64,000 bases of DNA from Cohnella panacarvi Gsoil 349 (GCF_000515335.1 NZ_KI911563.1:1213598-1277597); one strand, 5' to 3'. Shown: positions 7,949 to 16,852, numbered from the stretch's first letter. Numbers and translations: made by a program. Notes: generated from the sequence alone by a model not told the origin.

Positions 7949-8848
7949 TGAATGGGCTCTATATTGATCGAAGTATTCGAGCAGGAACGAATGGAACATC
8001 TGGACGACGAGCGGCATTTTCTCGCTTGAACGGCGAATGAGCGCGATCGAACGGTTCACTTGCGGCTCGCTGATTTTCACGACAGCCGGCATCATCGAGC
8101 TTGTCTTATACATCGCGAGCTCGGGCAGCAGGCTAACCCCCATCCCCGCGGCGACTAATCCCCGTATCGTGTCCGTCTCCTCTCCTTCGAACGCGATCTT
8201 CGGCGTAAACCCGGCTTCGCGGCATGCTTCCTGCACGATCGGCCTTAATGAGTATCCCGGACTGAACAGGACGAAATTGTCATCCTTCAACTCGCCAAGA
8301 TTGATGGAGTCTTCCATGGCTAGACGATGGTTCGCCGGCAAGATGGCGAACAACTCTTCGGTCAAGACGACTTCCCCCGTCACATGTTCGTTCTTCTCCG
8401 GGTAAGGAGAGATGAAGGCGAGATCGACTTCCGCTTCGATAACGTCCCGGATCAAGGATGGATACATCCCTTGCCTGAATTTGAACTTCACGTTCGGATG
8501 GAGCTTTCGGAATGCGGCAACGACCTGCGGAATAAGCTGAATGCCTAAGCTATGCGGAAATCCCAGACGAATTTCCCCGACCTCCGGGTCGAGAAACTCA
8601 TGAATTTCCGTCACGGCGCGTTCCAAGTCCGCAAGCAAGCCTTCGGCTCTCTTGAGGAACAATTGGCCCACAGGCGTCAGTTGCACGTTGCGCCCGCGCT
8701 GCATGAACAAGTGGACGCCCAACTCTTCCTCCAGCCGATGAATTTGACGGCTGACCGCCGATTGAGCGACATGAAGCTCCTCCGCCGCTTTGGTCACATG
8801 CTGCATTCTAGCGACATGTACGAAATATTGCAGCTGCCTAAGTTCCAC
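7946..8848 (-). CDS. LysR-family regulator, GltC-like
   Basis: A 300-residue LysR regulator. Residues 1-60 hold the winged HTH (ELRQLQYFVHVARMQHVTKA, then LHVAQSAVSRQIHRLEEELG). The rest is the two-lobed effector domain with GEIRLGFPHSLGIQLIPQ, KFRQGMYPSLI and GLVAAGMGVSLLPE. Wording is close to Bacillus GltC, the activator of glutamate synthase genes, but gltAB is not adjacent, so the target is not proven. GTG at 8848 follows GGGGGG at good spacing; the open frame runs upstream to 8965 into the tpx gene and is not the true start. It is divergent from tpx, the usual arrangement for a LysR regulator and a target. Confidence 0.83.
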   Translation of the reverse strand: MELRQLQYFVHVARMQHVTKAAEELHVAQSAVSRQIHRLEEELGVHLFMQRGRNVQLTPVGQLFLKRAEGLLADLERAVTEIHEFLDPEVGEIRLGFPHSLGIQLIPQVVAAFRKLHPNVKFKFRQGMYPSLIRDVIEAEVDLAFISPYPEKNEHVTGEVVLTEELFAILPANHRLAMEDSINLGELKDDNFVLFSPGYSLRPIVQEACREAGFTPKIAFEGEETDTIRGLVAAGMGVSLLPELAMYKTSSMMPAVVKISEPQVNRSIALIRRSSEKMPLVVQMFHSFLLEYFDQYRAHS

Positions 8849-8886
8849 GACAAAGTGCCCCCCTACACGAAGCAAAATTCCAATCA

Positions 8887-8917
8887 TTGGACAACGGTAT
8901 TCGTTAAAGATTATAAT
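8887..8917 (+). promoter_or_regulatory. Probable tpx promoter with PerR-box-like sequence
   Basis: TTGGAC (8887-8892) and TATAAT (8912-8917) are 19 bases apart, a wide spacer that often means activator dependence. The -10 lies inside TTATAATGATTA (8911-8922). This matches the first 11 or so positions of the PerR/Fur-type consensus TTATAATnATTATAA, but the end of the second arm is lost. Confidence 0.5.
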
Positions 8918-8956
8918 GATTACGGCAACCCTTATCAATGAAGGAGGAACAAATTC

Positions 8957-9469
8957 ATGTCTCAAGAACGCTCCGCCACGCTTAAAGGCAACCCGATTAC
9001 TCTCGTAGGTCCTCAGCTAGCTGCCGGTAACGCAGCGCCGGACTTCACGTTGAACAAAAACCTGCTAGAGACCGCTTCGCTGAAAGATTTCGCAGGGAAA
9101 GTCAAGCTCATCAGCGTCGTTCCTTCGCTCGACACGGGTGTTTGCGACGCGCAAACCCGCCGCTTCAACGAAGAAGCTTCTAAGCTCGGCGATAACGTCG
9201 TCATCATTACCGTCAGCGCGGATCTTCCGTTCGCGCAAGCTCGATGGTGCGGCGCTGCCGGCGTAGATCGCGTCGTCACGCTGTCCGACTACAAAGACAA
9301 CACCTTCGCCAAAGCATACGGCGTATTCATCAAAGAACTGCACTTGGACATGAGATCGATCTTCGTCATTGACCGCAACGACCAAATCACGTACGTGGAA
9401 GTGCTTGGCGAGATGACCGAGCATCCGAACTACGAAGCAGCGATTGCCGCAGTCAAAGCGCTGATCTAA
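8957..9469 (+). CDS. tpx: Thiol peroxidase Tpx
   Basis: A 170-residue atypical 2-Cys peroxiredoxin. The peroxidatic Cys63 lies in [15 protein letters not shown] and the resolving Cys98 in [12 protein letters not shown], with Thr60 and Arg68-type neighbours as in the family. It reduces hydrogen and alkyl peroxides in the cytoplasm using thioredoxin. ATG 8957 follows GAAGGAGGAAC. The gene is single and ends in a terminator. The upstream LysR gene and the PerR-like motif are candidate regulators. Confidence 0.96.
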   Translation: MSQERSATLKGNPITLVGPQLAAGNAAPDFTLNKNLLETASLKDFAGKVKLISVVPSLDTGVCDAQTRRFNEEASKLGDNVVIITVSADLPFAQARWCGAAGVDRVVTLSDYKDNTFAKAYGVFIKELHLDMRSIFVIDRNDQITYVEVLGEMTEHPNYEAAIAAVKALI

Positions 9470-9487
9470 CTTCTTCCATACAACAAC

Positions 9488-9523
9488 AAAAGCGAGGGAT
9501 GGCCTAGCGCCTTCCTCGCTTTT
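9488..9523 (+). terminator. Terminator of tpx
   Basis: AAAAGCGAGG (9488-9497) pairs with CCTCGCTTTT (9514-9523) and is followed by a T-rich run. Confidence 0.85.
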
Positions 9524-9531
9524 TCTATTCA

Positions 9532-9918
9532 TTATGAGGTCTTATAAGATGCAAGCTTGCGATCCAGAACGCTATAAATTTCTTGGATGATCCGATAGTT
9601 CGCTCCGAGGTCGCCAAGCGATCCGCGGGACGCGGAATATATATCGACCGCCGTGCTGCCTGGGCTTGTACCGACGACCTGTATCGTGATATCCATCGTT
9701 CGGCCGACTGCCGTCTTCTTCTCCATCACGATCTCGCCGACGTTCTGCACTTCGTGAAGAACTTTGTAGCCCTTCATCTTCTTAAGTATCGAGCTGACTT
9801 CTTCCCATGCGCGGTCTTTAGAAAGCCGATAATAATGAGATTTGAGCTTCGGGTCTTTCGCTCGATCGCTCGTATGTTCGTGGCTTCGGATCAATCCGAT
9901 CAGCACTCGCTTCAGCAA
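9532..9918 (-). CDS. DUF1499-like protein
   Basis: A 128-residue soluble protein. The C-terminal half with TAVDIYSASRGSLGDLGANYRII resembles the conserved DUF1499 signature (SASRxGxSDLGxNxRRI). It also has an AWEEVSSILKKMKGYKV start of domain. No catalytic residues can be named and no function is known for the family. The start is TTG at 9918, behind GGAGGGAGAG. It is a single gene. Confidence 0.65.
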   Translation of the reverse strand: MLKRVLIGLIRSHEHTSDRAKDPKLKSHYYRLSKDRAWEEVSSILKKMKGYKVLHEVQNVGEIVMEKKTAVGRTMDITIQVVGTSPGSTAVDIYSASRGSLGDLGANYRIIQEIYSVLDRKLASYKTS

Positions 9919-9998
9919 AGCTCTCTCTCCCTCCGGGTGCCTTTGGCGCTATCATCTATCTTACCACGCCAATCCCGGCGATTAAAGAGTAAGCTTAG

Positions 9999-10177
9999 AA
10001 AAACCCGCTTTGCCGTCCGGCGTGCATGTTTCTGAACCTGCTTTGGCAGGTGGGTGCGCGCAGCGCCTGCTTTTGACTACCCGTTTCGGGGGCGTGTCAG
10101 CCGCAGCGCAATGTAGGGCTCCCGGGAAACAAACATTGGTTCAAAACAATAAGCACCGTAACGCACATCGCAGGAAT
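9999..10177 (-). ncRNA. ssrS: Probable 6S RNA (RNA polymerase regulator)
   Basis: This 380-base gap has no credible gene but does have a clear minus-strand promoter and a transcript of about 180 nt ending in TTTTT. The 5' part begins ATTCCTGCGATGTGCG and can pair with ATGCACGCCGG near the 3' end, leaving a large inner bubble. Inside are TTTTGAACC, GGGAGCCC, GACACGCC and a CCCGAAACGGG hairpin, all reminiscent of Gram-positive 6S RNAs. 6S RNA mimics an open promoter and holds sigma-A RNA polymerase in stationary phase. SRP RNA, RNase P and tmRNA signatures are absent. The identity is recognised from memory of the family's shape and not from a model search. Confidence 0.68.
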
Positions 10178-10183
10178 AGCTCC

Positions 10184-10213
10184 ATTATAGAACAGGCGGT
10201 TAGGTAAGCGCAA
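10184..10213 (-). promoter_or_regulatory. Promoter of the 6S-like RNA
   Basis: Minus strand TTGCGC (10213-10208), an 18-base spacer, then TATAAT (10189-10184); transcription would start near 10177 at ATTCCTGCG. Confidence 0.72.
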
Positions 10214-10221
10214 ACGGAATT

Positions 10222-10239
10222 GCCTTCCTGCGGGAAGGC
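10222..10239. terminator. Hairpin after the YesL-like gene
   Basis: GCCTTCC (10222-10228) and GGAAGGC (10233-10239) form a stem with a 4-base loop. It has no good T-run, so it may be a processing or pause hairpin and not a true terminator. Confidence 0.35.
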
Positions 10240-10294
10240 CGGATGTCCGTCCGAGTCGAGAATAATCAAGATCTAAAGGCTTTCGTTAAGTAAC

Positions 10295-11089
10295 TTATGC
10301 TTGCTTTCCGTCTTCTTTATTGTCTTCGGAGTCCTCGGAGTCCTCGGATTGTTCGGTTTCGGCGGCCTCTAACGATTCTTTAAGCGTCATCATCTTCTGC
10401 ATGATCAAGTTAAAGTTGTAGAACGTGTACACCGCGATAATGCTTCCGAAGAAAAACGGAATCAGGAACGTCCATTTGATGCTTAAGTACAGAACGGCTG
10501 CCGTCCCGATCGCCATCATGATCGAACGCAAAGGCCGGCCGATCGTCAAGATCAGCGCATTCTTCAGTAACTGGAACGTCTTCATATGGAAATGAGACAA
10601 GAGCGAGAAAAAATGCAGCATAGAAATCAATAGCAATGCCATAAGAAAAATGAACAGGTATGCGACGAATCCGAAACCTTCGATCTGGTTCAGATAAACC
10701 CGGTAATCGATAATCATGATCGCGAACAGCAGCGCGTAGAAAATACCGCCGATCATCGCCTGGACGTAGTTCTGCTTATAGTTTCTGAAGAACGTCTTGA
10801 AGAGAGGCACGTCCGTATCGCCTAAAACCCATTTCCGGGCGACCGAGAACATCGCCGAGGTCGCCGGAAACAGGGTGAAAGGAGATATAACCGCGAGTAT
10901 GATTACGCCGGATTGGAACGTGGCAAGCAATTCTTCGTTCGTTTCCGTTAATTGCATGCCCCGGAACGTGACAAGCGTGATATACCAAAACGGCAAAGAC
11001 GTAACTAACCACAATATGTTCGTGACCGACAGCCGCATAACCCATTCGGACAGCCGGTAGAAGCCGCCCATCATGCCCCGCATCTCCAT
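10295..11089 (-). CDS. YesL-like membrane protein (DUF624)
   Basis: A 264-residue protein with about six membrane helices. The family feature is the amphipathic start GGFYRLSEWVMRLSVTNILW followed by SLPFWYITLVTFRG and a PATSAMF motif. The tail is strongly acidic with a repeated Ser-Glu-Asp pattern (EDSEDSEDNKED). DUF624 proteins often sit with carbohydrate uptake systems; here it lies 36 bases after cshA, so it may share that transcript. ATG 11089 follows GGGAGGAAAC. Function unknown. Confidence 0.78.
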   Translation of the reverse strand: MEMRGMMGGFYRLSEWVMRLSVTNILWLVTSLPFWYITLVTFRGMQLTETNEELLATFQSGVIILAVISPFTLFPATSAMFSVARKWVLGDTDVPLFKTFFRNYKQNYVQAMIGGIFYALLFAIMIIDYRVYLNQIEGFGFVAYLFIFLMALLLISMLHFFSLLSHFHMKTFQLLKNALILTIGRPLRSIMMAIGTAAVLYLSIKWTFLIPFFFGSIIAVYTFYNFNLIMQKMMTLKESLEAAETEQSEDSEDSEDNKEDGKQA

Positions 11090-11125
11090 GGGGTTTCCTC
11101 CCTGATGACAATCGTCGAGTTAACC

Positions 11126-12733
11126 TTAGATGTTTACGAAATCCTCGCTGTGCGACCTGCCTGGTCTTGGCTCGTCGCGACGCTCCGTGCGCGGACCGCG
11201 ATAGCCTTCGCCGCTGCGGCCATTATTGCTGCCGCTGTATGGCTTGCGTCCGGCATAGCCGGATCCGCGGGAATCTCCGCCGCGTCCTTGCCCTTGCCCT
11301 TGACGCCAAGAGCCTTGACCGCCGCCTTGACCGCCACGGTAACCGCCGCCCGAGCCGCCGCGATAACCGCCTGGTCCGCTGCGATTGCCGTCGAACTTGC
11401 GCTTCTTCGAACGGATCGGATCTTCCGGCGTCAATTCGATCGAGACGTCTTTCTTGTCGCCGGTAAGCAGCTTCATCGCTGCCGCGAGTAATTGTACCGA
11501 GTCGTATTGCTCGAGAAGCTGCATCGCGACCCATTTGAATGATGAGACGTCTTCTTCGCCGCTGACGGTTTCGATAATGCGTTCCGCCATAAGCTTCTGC
11601 TTGCCTTCCATCGCCTCGGAGATCGTAGGCAACGGTTTCTTAGCGATCCGGTGACGCGTAATTTTCTCGATGAAGTGCAGGTGATCCGTCTCCCGAGGCG
11701 TTACGAACGACCAGGAAGTACCTTCCTTGCCCGCGCGTCCCGTACGGCCGATGCGGTGAACATAGCTTTCGGGATCTTGCGGAAGGTCGAAGTTGATAAC
11801 GTGCGTGACGCCCGATACGTCGAGACCGCGCGCCGCAACGTCCGTTGCGACCAGCACGTCAATGCTTCCGTCGCGGAACTTGCGCATGACCGCATCCCGT
11901 TGGTTCTGGGAAAGATCTCCGTGCAAGCCGTCGCATGCGTAACCGCGCTTCATAAGAGCTTCCGACAGTTCCGCTACGCGACGTTTCGTACGTCCGAAGA
12001 TGATGGCGAGTTCAGGCGGCTCCATATCGAGCAAACGGCAAAGTCCGTCGAATTTCATCCGCTCTTGCACTTCAACGTAGAATTGCTGAATCGATGGTGC
12101 GCTGACTTGCTTCGGAATAACCGAGATGTGCTCCGGATTGCGCAGGAATTGCTGCGCCAGTCTTTGGATGTTCGAAGGCATCGTCGCGGAGAACAGCAAC
12201 GTCTGGCGTTCTTCGGGGACAAGCTTCAGAATCGATTGGATGTCATCCATGAAGCCCATGTCGAGCATTTCGTCCGCTTCGTCCAGAACGACCGTACGCA
12301 CGTCGTCCAACCGAATCGTCTTCCGGTTAATGTGATCGAGCAACCGACCAGGTGTGCCGATGATGATCTGCGGCTTCCGCTTCAACGAGCGGATTTGACG
12401 CGAAATGTCTTGACCGCCATATATAGCCAAAGAACGAATGCCTTTGAATCGTCCTAGTTTCTCGATTTCCTCTGCGACTTGAATCGCCAGTTCGCGCGTA
12501 GGCGCCATAATCAACGAGACGATTTTGTCTTCATTAACTCCGATTCGGCTAATTAGCGGAATACCAAATGCTGCAGTCTTGCCTGTACCTGTCTGCGCTT
12601 GACCAATCATATCCCTGCCGGTAATCGCGACAGGAATGGCTTTCGCTTGAATCGGAGTCGCTTCTTCAAACCCCATCTCCGAGATGGCTTGAAGAACGTC
12701 CGGCTCCAACCCAAATTCTGCAAATGTACTCAA
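11126..12733 (-). CDS. cshA: DEAD-box RNA helicase CshA
   Basis: A 535-residue helicase. In order: Q motif GFEEATPIQ (about 21-29), Walker A AQTGTGKT (46-53), [26 protein letters not shown], then the second RecA-like domain with [17 protein letters not shown] and [11 protein letters not shown] basic Gly/Arg-rich tail starts near residue 455 ([14 protein letters not shown] and similar). CshA-type helicases unwind mRNA duplexes in the degradosome and in the cold. The length and RGG tail fit CshA. An extended -10 promoter lies upstream at 12795-12800. Confidence 0.93.
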   Translation of the reverse strand: MSTFAEFGLEPDVLQAISEMGFEEATPIQAKAIPVAITGRDMIGQAQTGTGKTAAFGIPLISRIGVNEDKIVSLIMAPTRELAIQVAEEIEKLGRFKGIRSLAIYGGQDISRQIRSLKRKPQIIIGTPGRLLDHINRKTIRLDDVRTVVLDEADEMLDMGFMDDIQSILKLVPEERQTLLFSATMPSNIQRLAQQFLRNPEHISVIPKQVSAPSIQQFYVEVQERMKFDGLCRLLDMEPPELAIIFGRTKRRVAELSEALMKRGYACDGLHGDLSQNQRDAVMRKFRDGSIDVLVATDVAARGLDVSGVTHVINFDLPQDPESYVHRIGRTGRAGKEGTSWSFVTPRETDHLHFIEKITRHRIAKKPLPTISEAMEGKQKLMAERIIETVSGEEDVSSFKWVAMQLLEQYDSVQLLAAAMKLLTGDKKDVSIELTPEDPIRSKKRKFDGNRSGPGGYRGGSGGGYRGGQGGGQGSWRQGQGQGRGGDSRGSGYAGRKPYSGSNNGRSGEGYRGPRTERRDEPRPGRSHSEDFVNI

Positions 12734-12794
12734 TTTCTCAAACTCCTTCTGTATTGGGCCTTCAACTTACGGCTTCCAAAAAGATAATCAGTTC

Positions 12795-12800
12795 ATTATA
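12795..12800 (-). promoter_or_regulatory. Extended -10 element of cshA
   Basis: Minus strand TGCTATAAT, a TGn-TATAAT element; the -35 region is weak. The start of transcription would be near 12788, about 55 bases before the start codon. Confidence 0.55.
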
Positions 12801-12930
12801 GCACAAACCTGTTCGGAAACTCCAGCATGAGGATACGGGTACGTGTTTTTTTGCATGTTCGACCGATCGGGGGAAAACCTATTACCAGTCCCGTTACGAA
12901 ATGCCAGCGTCTACGACAGGAGTGCATACG

Positions 12931-13767
12931 ATGAAAAGATTCGCTTGGATCGGGCCCGTAGTATTGATGATACTTAGCTCTGCGGCGGTTGCCTGCGGGT
13001 TTCAATGGCTTCTGATCCCCGAGGAACTTCTCAGCAGCGGCGTATCCGGCGTGGCCATGATCATCGGGTACGTGAGCGGCTGGAACATCGGGTGGATGTA
13101 TTTTGCCCTGAACTTGCCGATTTTGCTCTGGGGATATCGTGTCCTAGGGCGCCGATTCGTCGGGCTCAGCATGATCGTGGTCGTGTCGACCGTTATCTTC
13201 ATGCAACTCGTGCCGGAGCTCGACATCACGAAAGGAGATCGGCTGCTCGGGGCAGTGTTCGGGGGCGTGCTCGTCGGGCTCGGGAGCGCCGTATCGCTGC
13301 GTTACGGAGGCTCTTCAGGAGGTTTCGACGTCGTCGCCTCCATCGTTTCCCGCTACAAAGACGTGCCTGTCGGATTGCTCGTGATCGCGCTGAATACGTT
13401 CGTCGTAGCGGCACTGGGTTTTCTGCTCAATGACTGGAAAGCCGCCCTATATTCTATGCTGTCGATCTATTTAACGGGAAGAGTTGTTGATATCGTCCAT
13501 ACACCCCATCGCAAAATTACCGCATTCATCGTATCCCATAAGTCCGATGAGCTGGCCAAGCGGTTAATGTCGATTCCGAGAGGAGTAACCATCATCGAGA
13601 CCCGGGGCGCTTATACAAGCGAAAGCCGCAACATGCTGATGACCGTAACGACGAGATACGAGCTAGCCGAATTAAGAAAAATCATCATGGAAGTCGATAA
13701 ACGGGCCTTCGTCAACGTTGTCCAGACGATTGATGTAATCGGAGAATTCAGACGTAGGACAAACTAG
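12931..13767 (+). CDS. YitT-family membrane protein (DUF161 + DUF2179)
   Basis: A 278-residue protein with five to six N-terminal membrane helices (about 1-185) and a cytoplasmic C-terminal DUF2179 domain (about 205-270, RKITAFIVSHKSDELAK and GVTIIETRGAYTSESRNML). Family marks include GGSSGGFDVVA and the N-terminal FQWLLIPEELLSSGVSGVA. Members are common in Firmicutes in many copies; function is unproven. ATG 12931 follows ACAGGAG. Confidence 0.85.
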   Translation: MKRFAWIGPVVLMILSSAAVACGFQWLLIPEELLSSGVSGVAMIIGYVSGWNIGWMYFALNLPILLWGYRVLGRRFVGLSMIVVVSTVIFMQLVPELDITKGDRLLGAVFGGVLVGLGSAVSLRYGGSSGGFDVVASIVSRYKDVPVGLLVIALNTFVVAALGFLLNDWKAALYSMLSIYLTGRVVDIVHTPHRKITAFIVSHKSDELAKRLMSIPRGVTIIETRGAYTSESRNMLMTVTTRYELAELRKIIMEVDKRAFVNVVQTIDVIGEFRRRTN

Positions 13768-13881
13768 CCAAAATAATCGTTCTGCGATCGCCAAATATCT
13801 TCAAAATACTACAAAATACCTGTGTCTCCCCCCTCGAAACTCGTTTATAATCGGGATAGAGCGCTTATAGGGAGAGATACG

Positions 13882-15093
13882 ATGGATATTTTATTGGCAT
13901 TGTTCCTACTGCTAAATTCGGCTTCAGGGAACGGACAGCAACAAGATCATTCGGCAATCGGCAAGTTATGGAACACGGTCAAGCTCACCCTATCTCACGA
14001 TGCATCGGCACCGCAAGGCAACGCGCAGAACGGAAGCGCGAACGACCCGTCGCAACCGTCCGACCCGGGATCCTCAGTCGATCCGCATGCGGACCCGCAG
14101 AAAGACGCGCCCAAAATCAAGGGCGTCTATGTTACCGCTTACAGCGCCGGCGGCGAACGTTTCGCCAAGCTTCTTCAGTTGGTAGATTCGACGGAACTCA
14201 ATAGCATGGTTATCGACATTAAAGACGACACGGGCTTCATCACCTATAAAACCGAGAACGAGACGCTGAAGACGATGGGCGAACCTAAACCGTTCATTAA
14301 GGACATCGGCAAGCTCATGGCAACGCTAGAAGAACACGACGTCTATCCGATCGCTCGCGTCGTCGTGTTCAAGGACAGCATCCTAGCCAAAAAGCATCCG
14401 GAGTTCTCTTTCGTTCAGAAAGACGGCAAAGTGTGGCAGAACGGCAACGGCGATAAATTCGTGAACCCATACGTCAAGGAAGTTTGGGACTACAACGTGG
14501 AAATCGCTAAGGAAGCCGCCAAAATGGGCTTCAAGGAAATCCAATTCGACTACGTCCGATTCCCGGAAGGCTTCGAGAAGAAAGCGGATGGGCTTAAATT
14601 CGCGAAAGACGATAAGAGCCGCGTGGACATCGTTGCAGGTTTCGTGGAATACGCGAAGCAGCAGCTCGCTCCTCTCGGCGTCAGAGTATCGGTCGATATT
14701 TTCGGATATGCGGCTTCGGTACCGGCAGCGGAGGGCATCGGTCAAGACTTCGTGAAGATTTCCAGTAACGTAGACGTCATCTCGCCGATGGTATACCCAA
14801 GCCATTACAGTACCGGTTGGTTCAAGCAGAAGGATCCTGACAAAGCGCCGTACGAGACGATCAAAGGCGCGATGCTCGATACGCACAAGAAGCTGGATCC
14901 GTTAGGAGACGCGCAGCCGATCATTCGGCCTTGGATCCAAGACTTCACCGCCAAATGGCTCGGAGCAGGACACTACACCAAGTACGGCGCCGCCGAAGTC
15001 GAAGCGCAGATCAAGGCGCTCCGCGACACCGGCATCGACGAGTTCCTCCTTTGGAACGCAGGAAACACCTACTCGACCGGCGTTAAATATTAA
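13882..15093 (+). CDS. Putative glycoside hydrolase (DUF4015/COG1306)
   Basis: A 403-residue exported protein: signal peptide 1-16 (MDILLALFLLLNSASG), a Ser/Asn/Pro/Asp-rich linker to about 75, then a TIM-barrel domain. Conserved pieces are KGVYVTAYSAGG, MVIDIKDDTGFI, YPIARVVVFKD, KEIQFDYVRFPEGF and DVISPMVYPSHYS. The Asp in IQFDYVRFP is the usual candidate catalytic residue. Relatives are predicted glycosidases acting outside the cell, possibly on spore or exopolysaccharide. ATG 13882 follows AGGGAGAG; a weak promoter (TATAAT at 13846) precedes it. A strong terminator follows. Confidence 0.82.
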   Translation: MDILLALFLLLNSASGNGQQQDHSAIGKLWNTVKLTLSHDASAPQGNAQNGSANDPSQPSDPGSSVDPHADPQKDAPKIKGVYVTAYSAGGERFAKLLQLVDSTELNSMVIDIKDDTGFITYKTENETLKTMGEPKPFIKDIGKLMATLEEHDVYPIARVVVFKDSILAKKHPEFSFVQKDGKVWQNGNGDKFVNPYVKEVWDYNVEIAKEAAKMGFKEIQFDYVRFPEGFEKKADGLKFAKDDKSRVDIVAGFVEYAKQQLAPLGVRVSVDIFGYAASVPAAEGIGQDFVKISSNVDVISPMVYPSHYSTGWFKQKDPDKAPYETIKGAMLDTHKKLDPLGDAQPIIRPWIQDFTAKWLGAGHYTKYGAAEVEAQIKALRDTGIDEFLLWNAGNTYSTGVKY

Positions 15094-15116
15094 TGCACTT
15101 ATAAACATTCATTAGG

Positions 15117-15155
15117 CGGTCTTAGTCCGATATTGCATCGGACTGAGACCGTTTT
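15117..15155 (+). terminator. Terminator of the DUF4015 gene
   Basis: CGGTCTTAGTCCGAT (15117-15131) pairs with ATCGGACTGAGACCG (15137-15151), then TTTTG. Confidence 0.9.
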
Positions 15156-15220
15156 GTTATGCTTGTAGTCGCATACTTCTCGATCCAGTTAAACCATATC
15201 CAGGCATAATTAGAATAGTA

Positions 15221-15262
15221 AGCCGTCAAACTTATCAAATCTAAGAGTTTGACGGCTTTTTA
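15221..15262 (+). terminator. Second terminator-like hairpin
   Basis: AGCCGTCAAACT (15221-15232) and AGTTTGACGGCT (15246-15257) form a 12-bp perfect stem followed by TTTTT. No gene lies between it and the previous terminator, so it either backs that up or ends a short untranslated RNA from 15160-15220. The rest of the gap 15094-15356 shows no other feature. Confidence 0.7.
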
Positions 15263-15356
15263 CATAACATAATATAAGGCTATATTACGCAATAGTTCAG
15301 ACAACTAAATTCTTATTCGCCCCGTCTAATTATTAAATAGATATCTGGAGGTAGCT

Positions 15357-15809
15357 ATGTTTAAAAAGAAAACATTCGTTTCACTTATTATCATGATGCT
15401 CTTCTCGGGGTGTTCTAACAACGAAGATCTTCGAACATTAGAAACAAAATCGCTCTTGCCAAACCAAACCGAAAAGAATGATACTCGTGCGCAGATATTG
15501 AATGCTTATACTGATCTACAGAAAAAGTCGGGGTGGTGGGTAGTGCCGAGAAGCGTTAGCGCAATGACTATCTACGCGGAAGTCAAAAATGCAGAAACCG
15601 TTCTCTTTTGGAAAGTGCCGGGAGGGACGGAAACTTGGGGCGAAAGAACACTCATCGGTTTCGACAAAGATGGAAGCGATGGTTGGTCAATAAAATGGGA
15701 GTTCGGTAATCAGACTTTTCACGACTATATTTACATTCAGGCGTTAGGGAACGATAGCTCTAGTCTAGCTAACGAGACGATCCAAATAACATCGGAAGAT
15801 GATGAATAG
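15357..15809 (+). CDS. Small lipoprotein of unknown function
   Basis: A 150-residue protein with a lipoprotein signal: KKK, a hydrophobic core and the lipobox LFSGC (Cys at 19). The mature part is polar and has a motif-poor beta-type region (VFKVPGGTETW-like Trp/Gly content, residues 75-130). I do not recognise a family. ATG 15357 follows CTGGAGGTAG. Codon use is clearly more AT-rich than the neighbours (AAA, ATT, ACT frequent), and it is bounded by terminators on both sides, which suggests a recently gained gene. Confidence 0.68.
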   Translation: MFKKKTFVSLIIMMLFSGCSNNEDLRTLETKSLLPNQTEKNDTRAQILNAYTDLQKKSGWWVVPRSVSAMTIYAEVKNAETVLFWKVPGGTETWGERTLIGFDKDGSDGWSIKWEFGNQTFHDYIYIQALGNDSSSLANETIQITSEDDE

Positions 15810-15810
15810 G

Positions 15811-15849
15811 AAAAACCGATCGAAGGACTCTTTGTTCCAACGATCGGTT
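15811..15849. terminator. Bidirectional terminator of nupQ and the lipoprotein gene
   Basis: CCGATCG (15816-15822) pairs with CGATCGG (15841-15847); A-rich on the left and, read on the minus strand, followed by TTTTT. It closes the long nucleoside operon. Confidence 0.7.
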
Positions 15850-15892
15850 CCATGGAAGACGGTTAAACCTACTTTCGAACGGCAAAAACTCG

Positions 15893-16852
15893 CTACCTTT
15901 TACCCGCAAAGTACGGTTCCCCGAGCGCGCCTGGCGCCCTCGAGCGGCCTACGGCGCCTACGAGCACAAGGATCGTCAGCACGTACGGCAGCATGTAGAT
16001 GAACTCCGGAGGGATGTCCCGCGACCAATCGAACAATTGCAGAACGTTGTTGATCGACTGCGCGAATCCGAAGAAAATCGCCGCGCCCATCGCTCCGAGC
16101 GGATTCCATTTACCGAAGATGACTGCCGCCAGCGCGATGAAGCCTTGACCGGAAATCGTGTTATGCGAGAAGCTGCCCGTCGTCGTCATCGCGATCGTCG
16201 CGCCGCCGAAGCCCGCAAGCAGGCCGCTTAGCAATACGGCAGTGTAACGCATGCGCAACACTTTGATTCCGACCGTGTCAGCGGCGCTCGGATGCTCGCC
16301 AACGGCGCGCAGACGAAGGCCGAACGGTGTTTTGTACAGCACATAATAGATGACAGCGACTAGAATGAACGCCACGTAAGTCGTCGGGTAAGCGTTGAAT
16401 AACCCTTGACCGATGACTGGAATATCGGATAGCAGCGGAATCGCTACTTTGTGGAACGTCTCGTTCACGAGGCTGGTCTCGCCTGCGCCTTCGAACAATT
16501 GCTTAACCAAATAGACGGTTGAGCCTGCGGCAATAAAGTTGATGACGATGCCGCTAACGACCTGATCCGCGCGGAACGTAATCGTTGCGAACGCATGGAT
16601 GACCGCGAACAGCACGCCGAACAGTCCGCCCGCGAGGAGCCCGATCCACGGCGTTAATGCGCCGAAGCCAGCCTCTTGTGCATGGTAGGCGGATACGGCC
16701 GCAGCGAATGCGCCGGCGGTCATTAAGCCTTCGAGTCCGATGTTAACGACCCCTGAACGTTCGGACAGAATTCCGCCGAGCGCGGTCAGAATGAGAGCCG
16801 TCGAGAAAACCAAGGCGGTGTTTAGCATATTTCCGATCGTAACCAGATCCAT
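15893..16852 (-). CDS. nupQ: Nucleoside ABC transporter, permease subunit NupQ
   Basis: A 319-residue permease of the BPD_transp_2 class with about eight helices. Conserved segments: ALGGILSERSGVVNIGLEGLM near the N-terminus, PFGLRLRAVGEHPSAADTVGI (coupling helix facing the ATPase), and GQGFIALAAVIFGKWNPLGA. With NupP it forms the membrane channel of a guanosine/purine nucleoside importer like Bacillus NupNOPQ (YufNOPQ). ATG 16852 directly follows the stop of nupP (16853). Last gene of the operon. Confidence 0.9.
   Translation of the reverse strand: MDLVTIGNMLNTALVFSTALILTALGGILSERSGVVNIGLEGLMTAGAFAAAVSAYHAQEAGFGALTPWIGLLAGGLFGVLFAVIHAFATITFRADQVVSGIVINFIAAGSTVYLVKQLFEGAGETSLVNETFHKVAIPLLSDIPVIGQGLFNAYPTTYVAFILVAVIYYVLYKTPFGLRLRAVGEHPSAADTVGIKVLRMRYTAVLLSGLLAGFGGATIAMTTTGSFSHNTISGQGFIALAAVIFGKWNPLGAMGAAIFFGFAQSINNVLQLFDWSRDIPPEFIYMLPYVLTILVLVGAVGRSRAPGALGEPYFAGKR

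Noticed and set aside
9999-10213. SRP RNA, RNase P RNA, tmRNA or a riboswitch as explanation for the non-coding transcript
   Set aside because: The GGAAGGAAGC SRP tip, the RNase P core and the tmRNA tag region are all absent, and no gene follows in the same direction within riboswitch distance.
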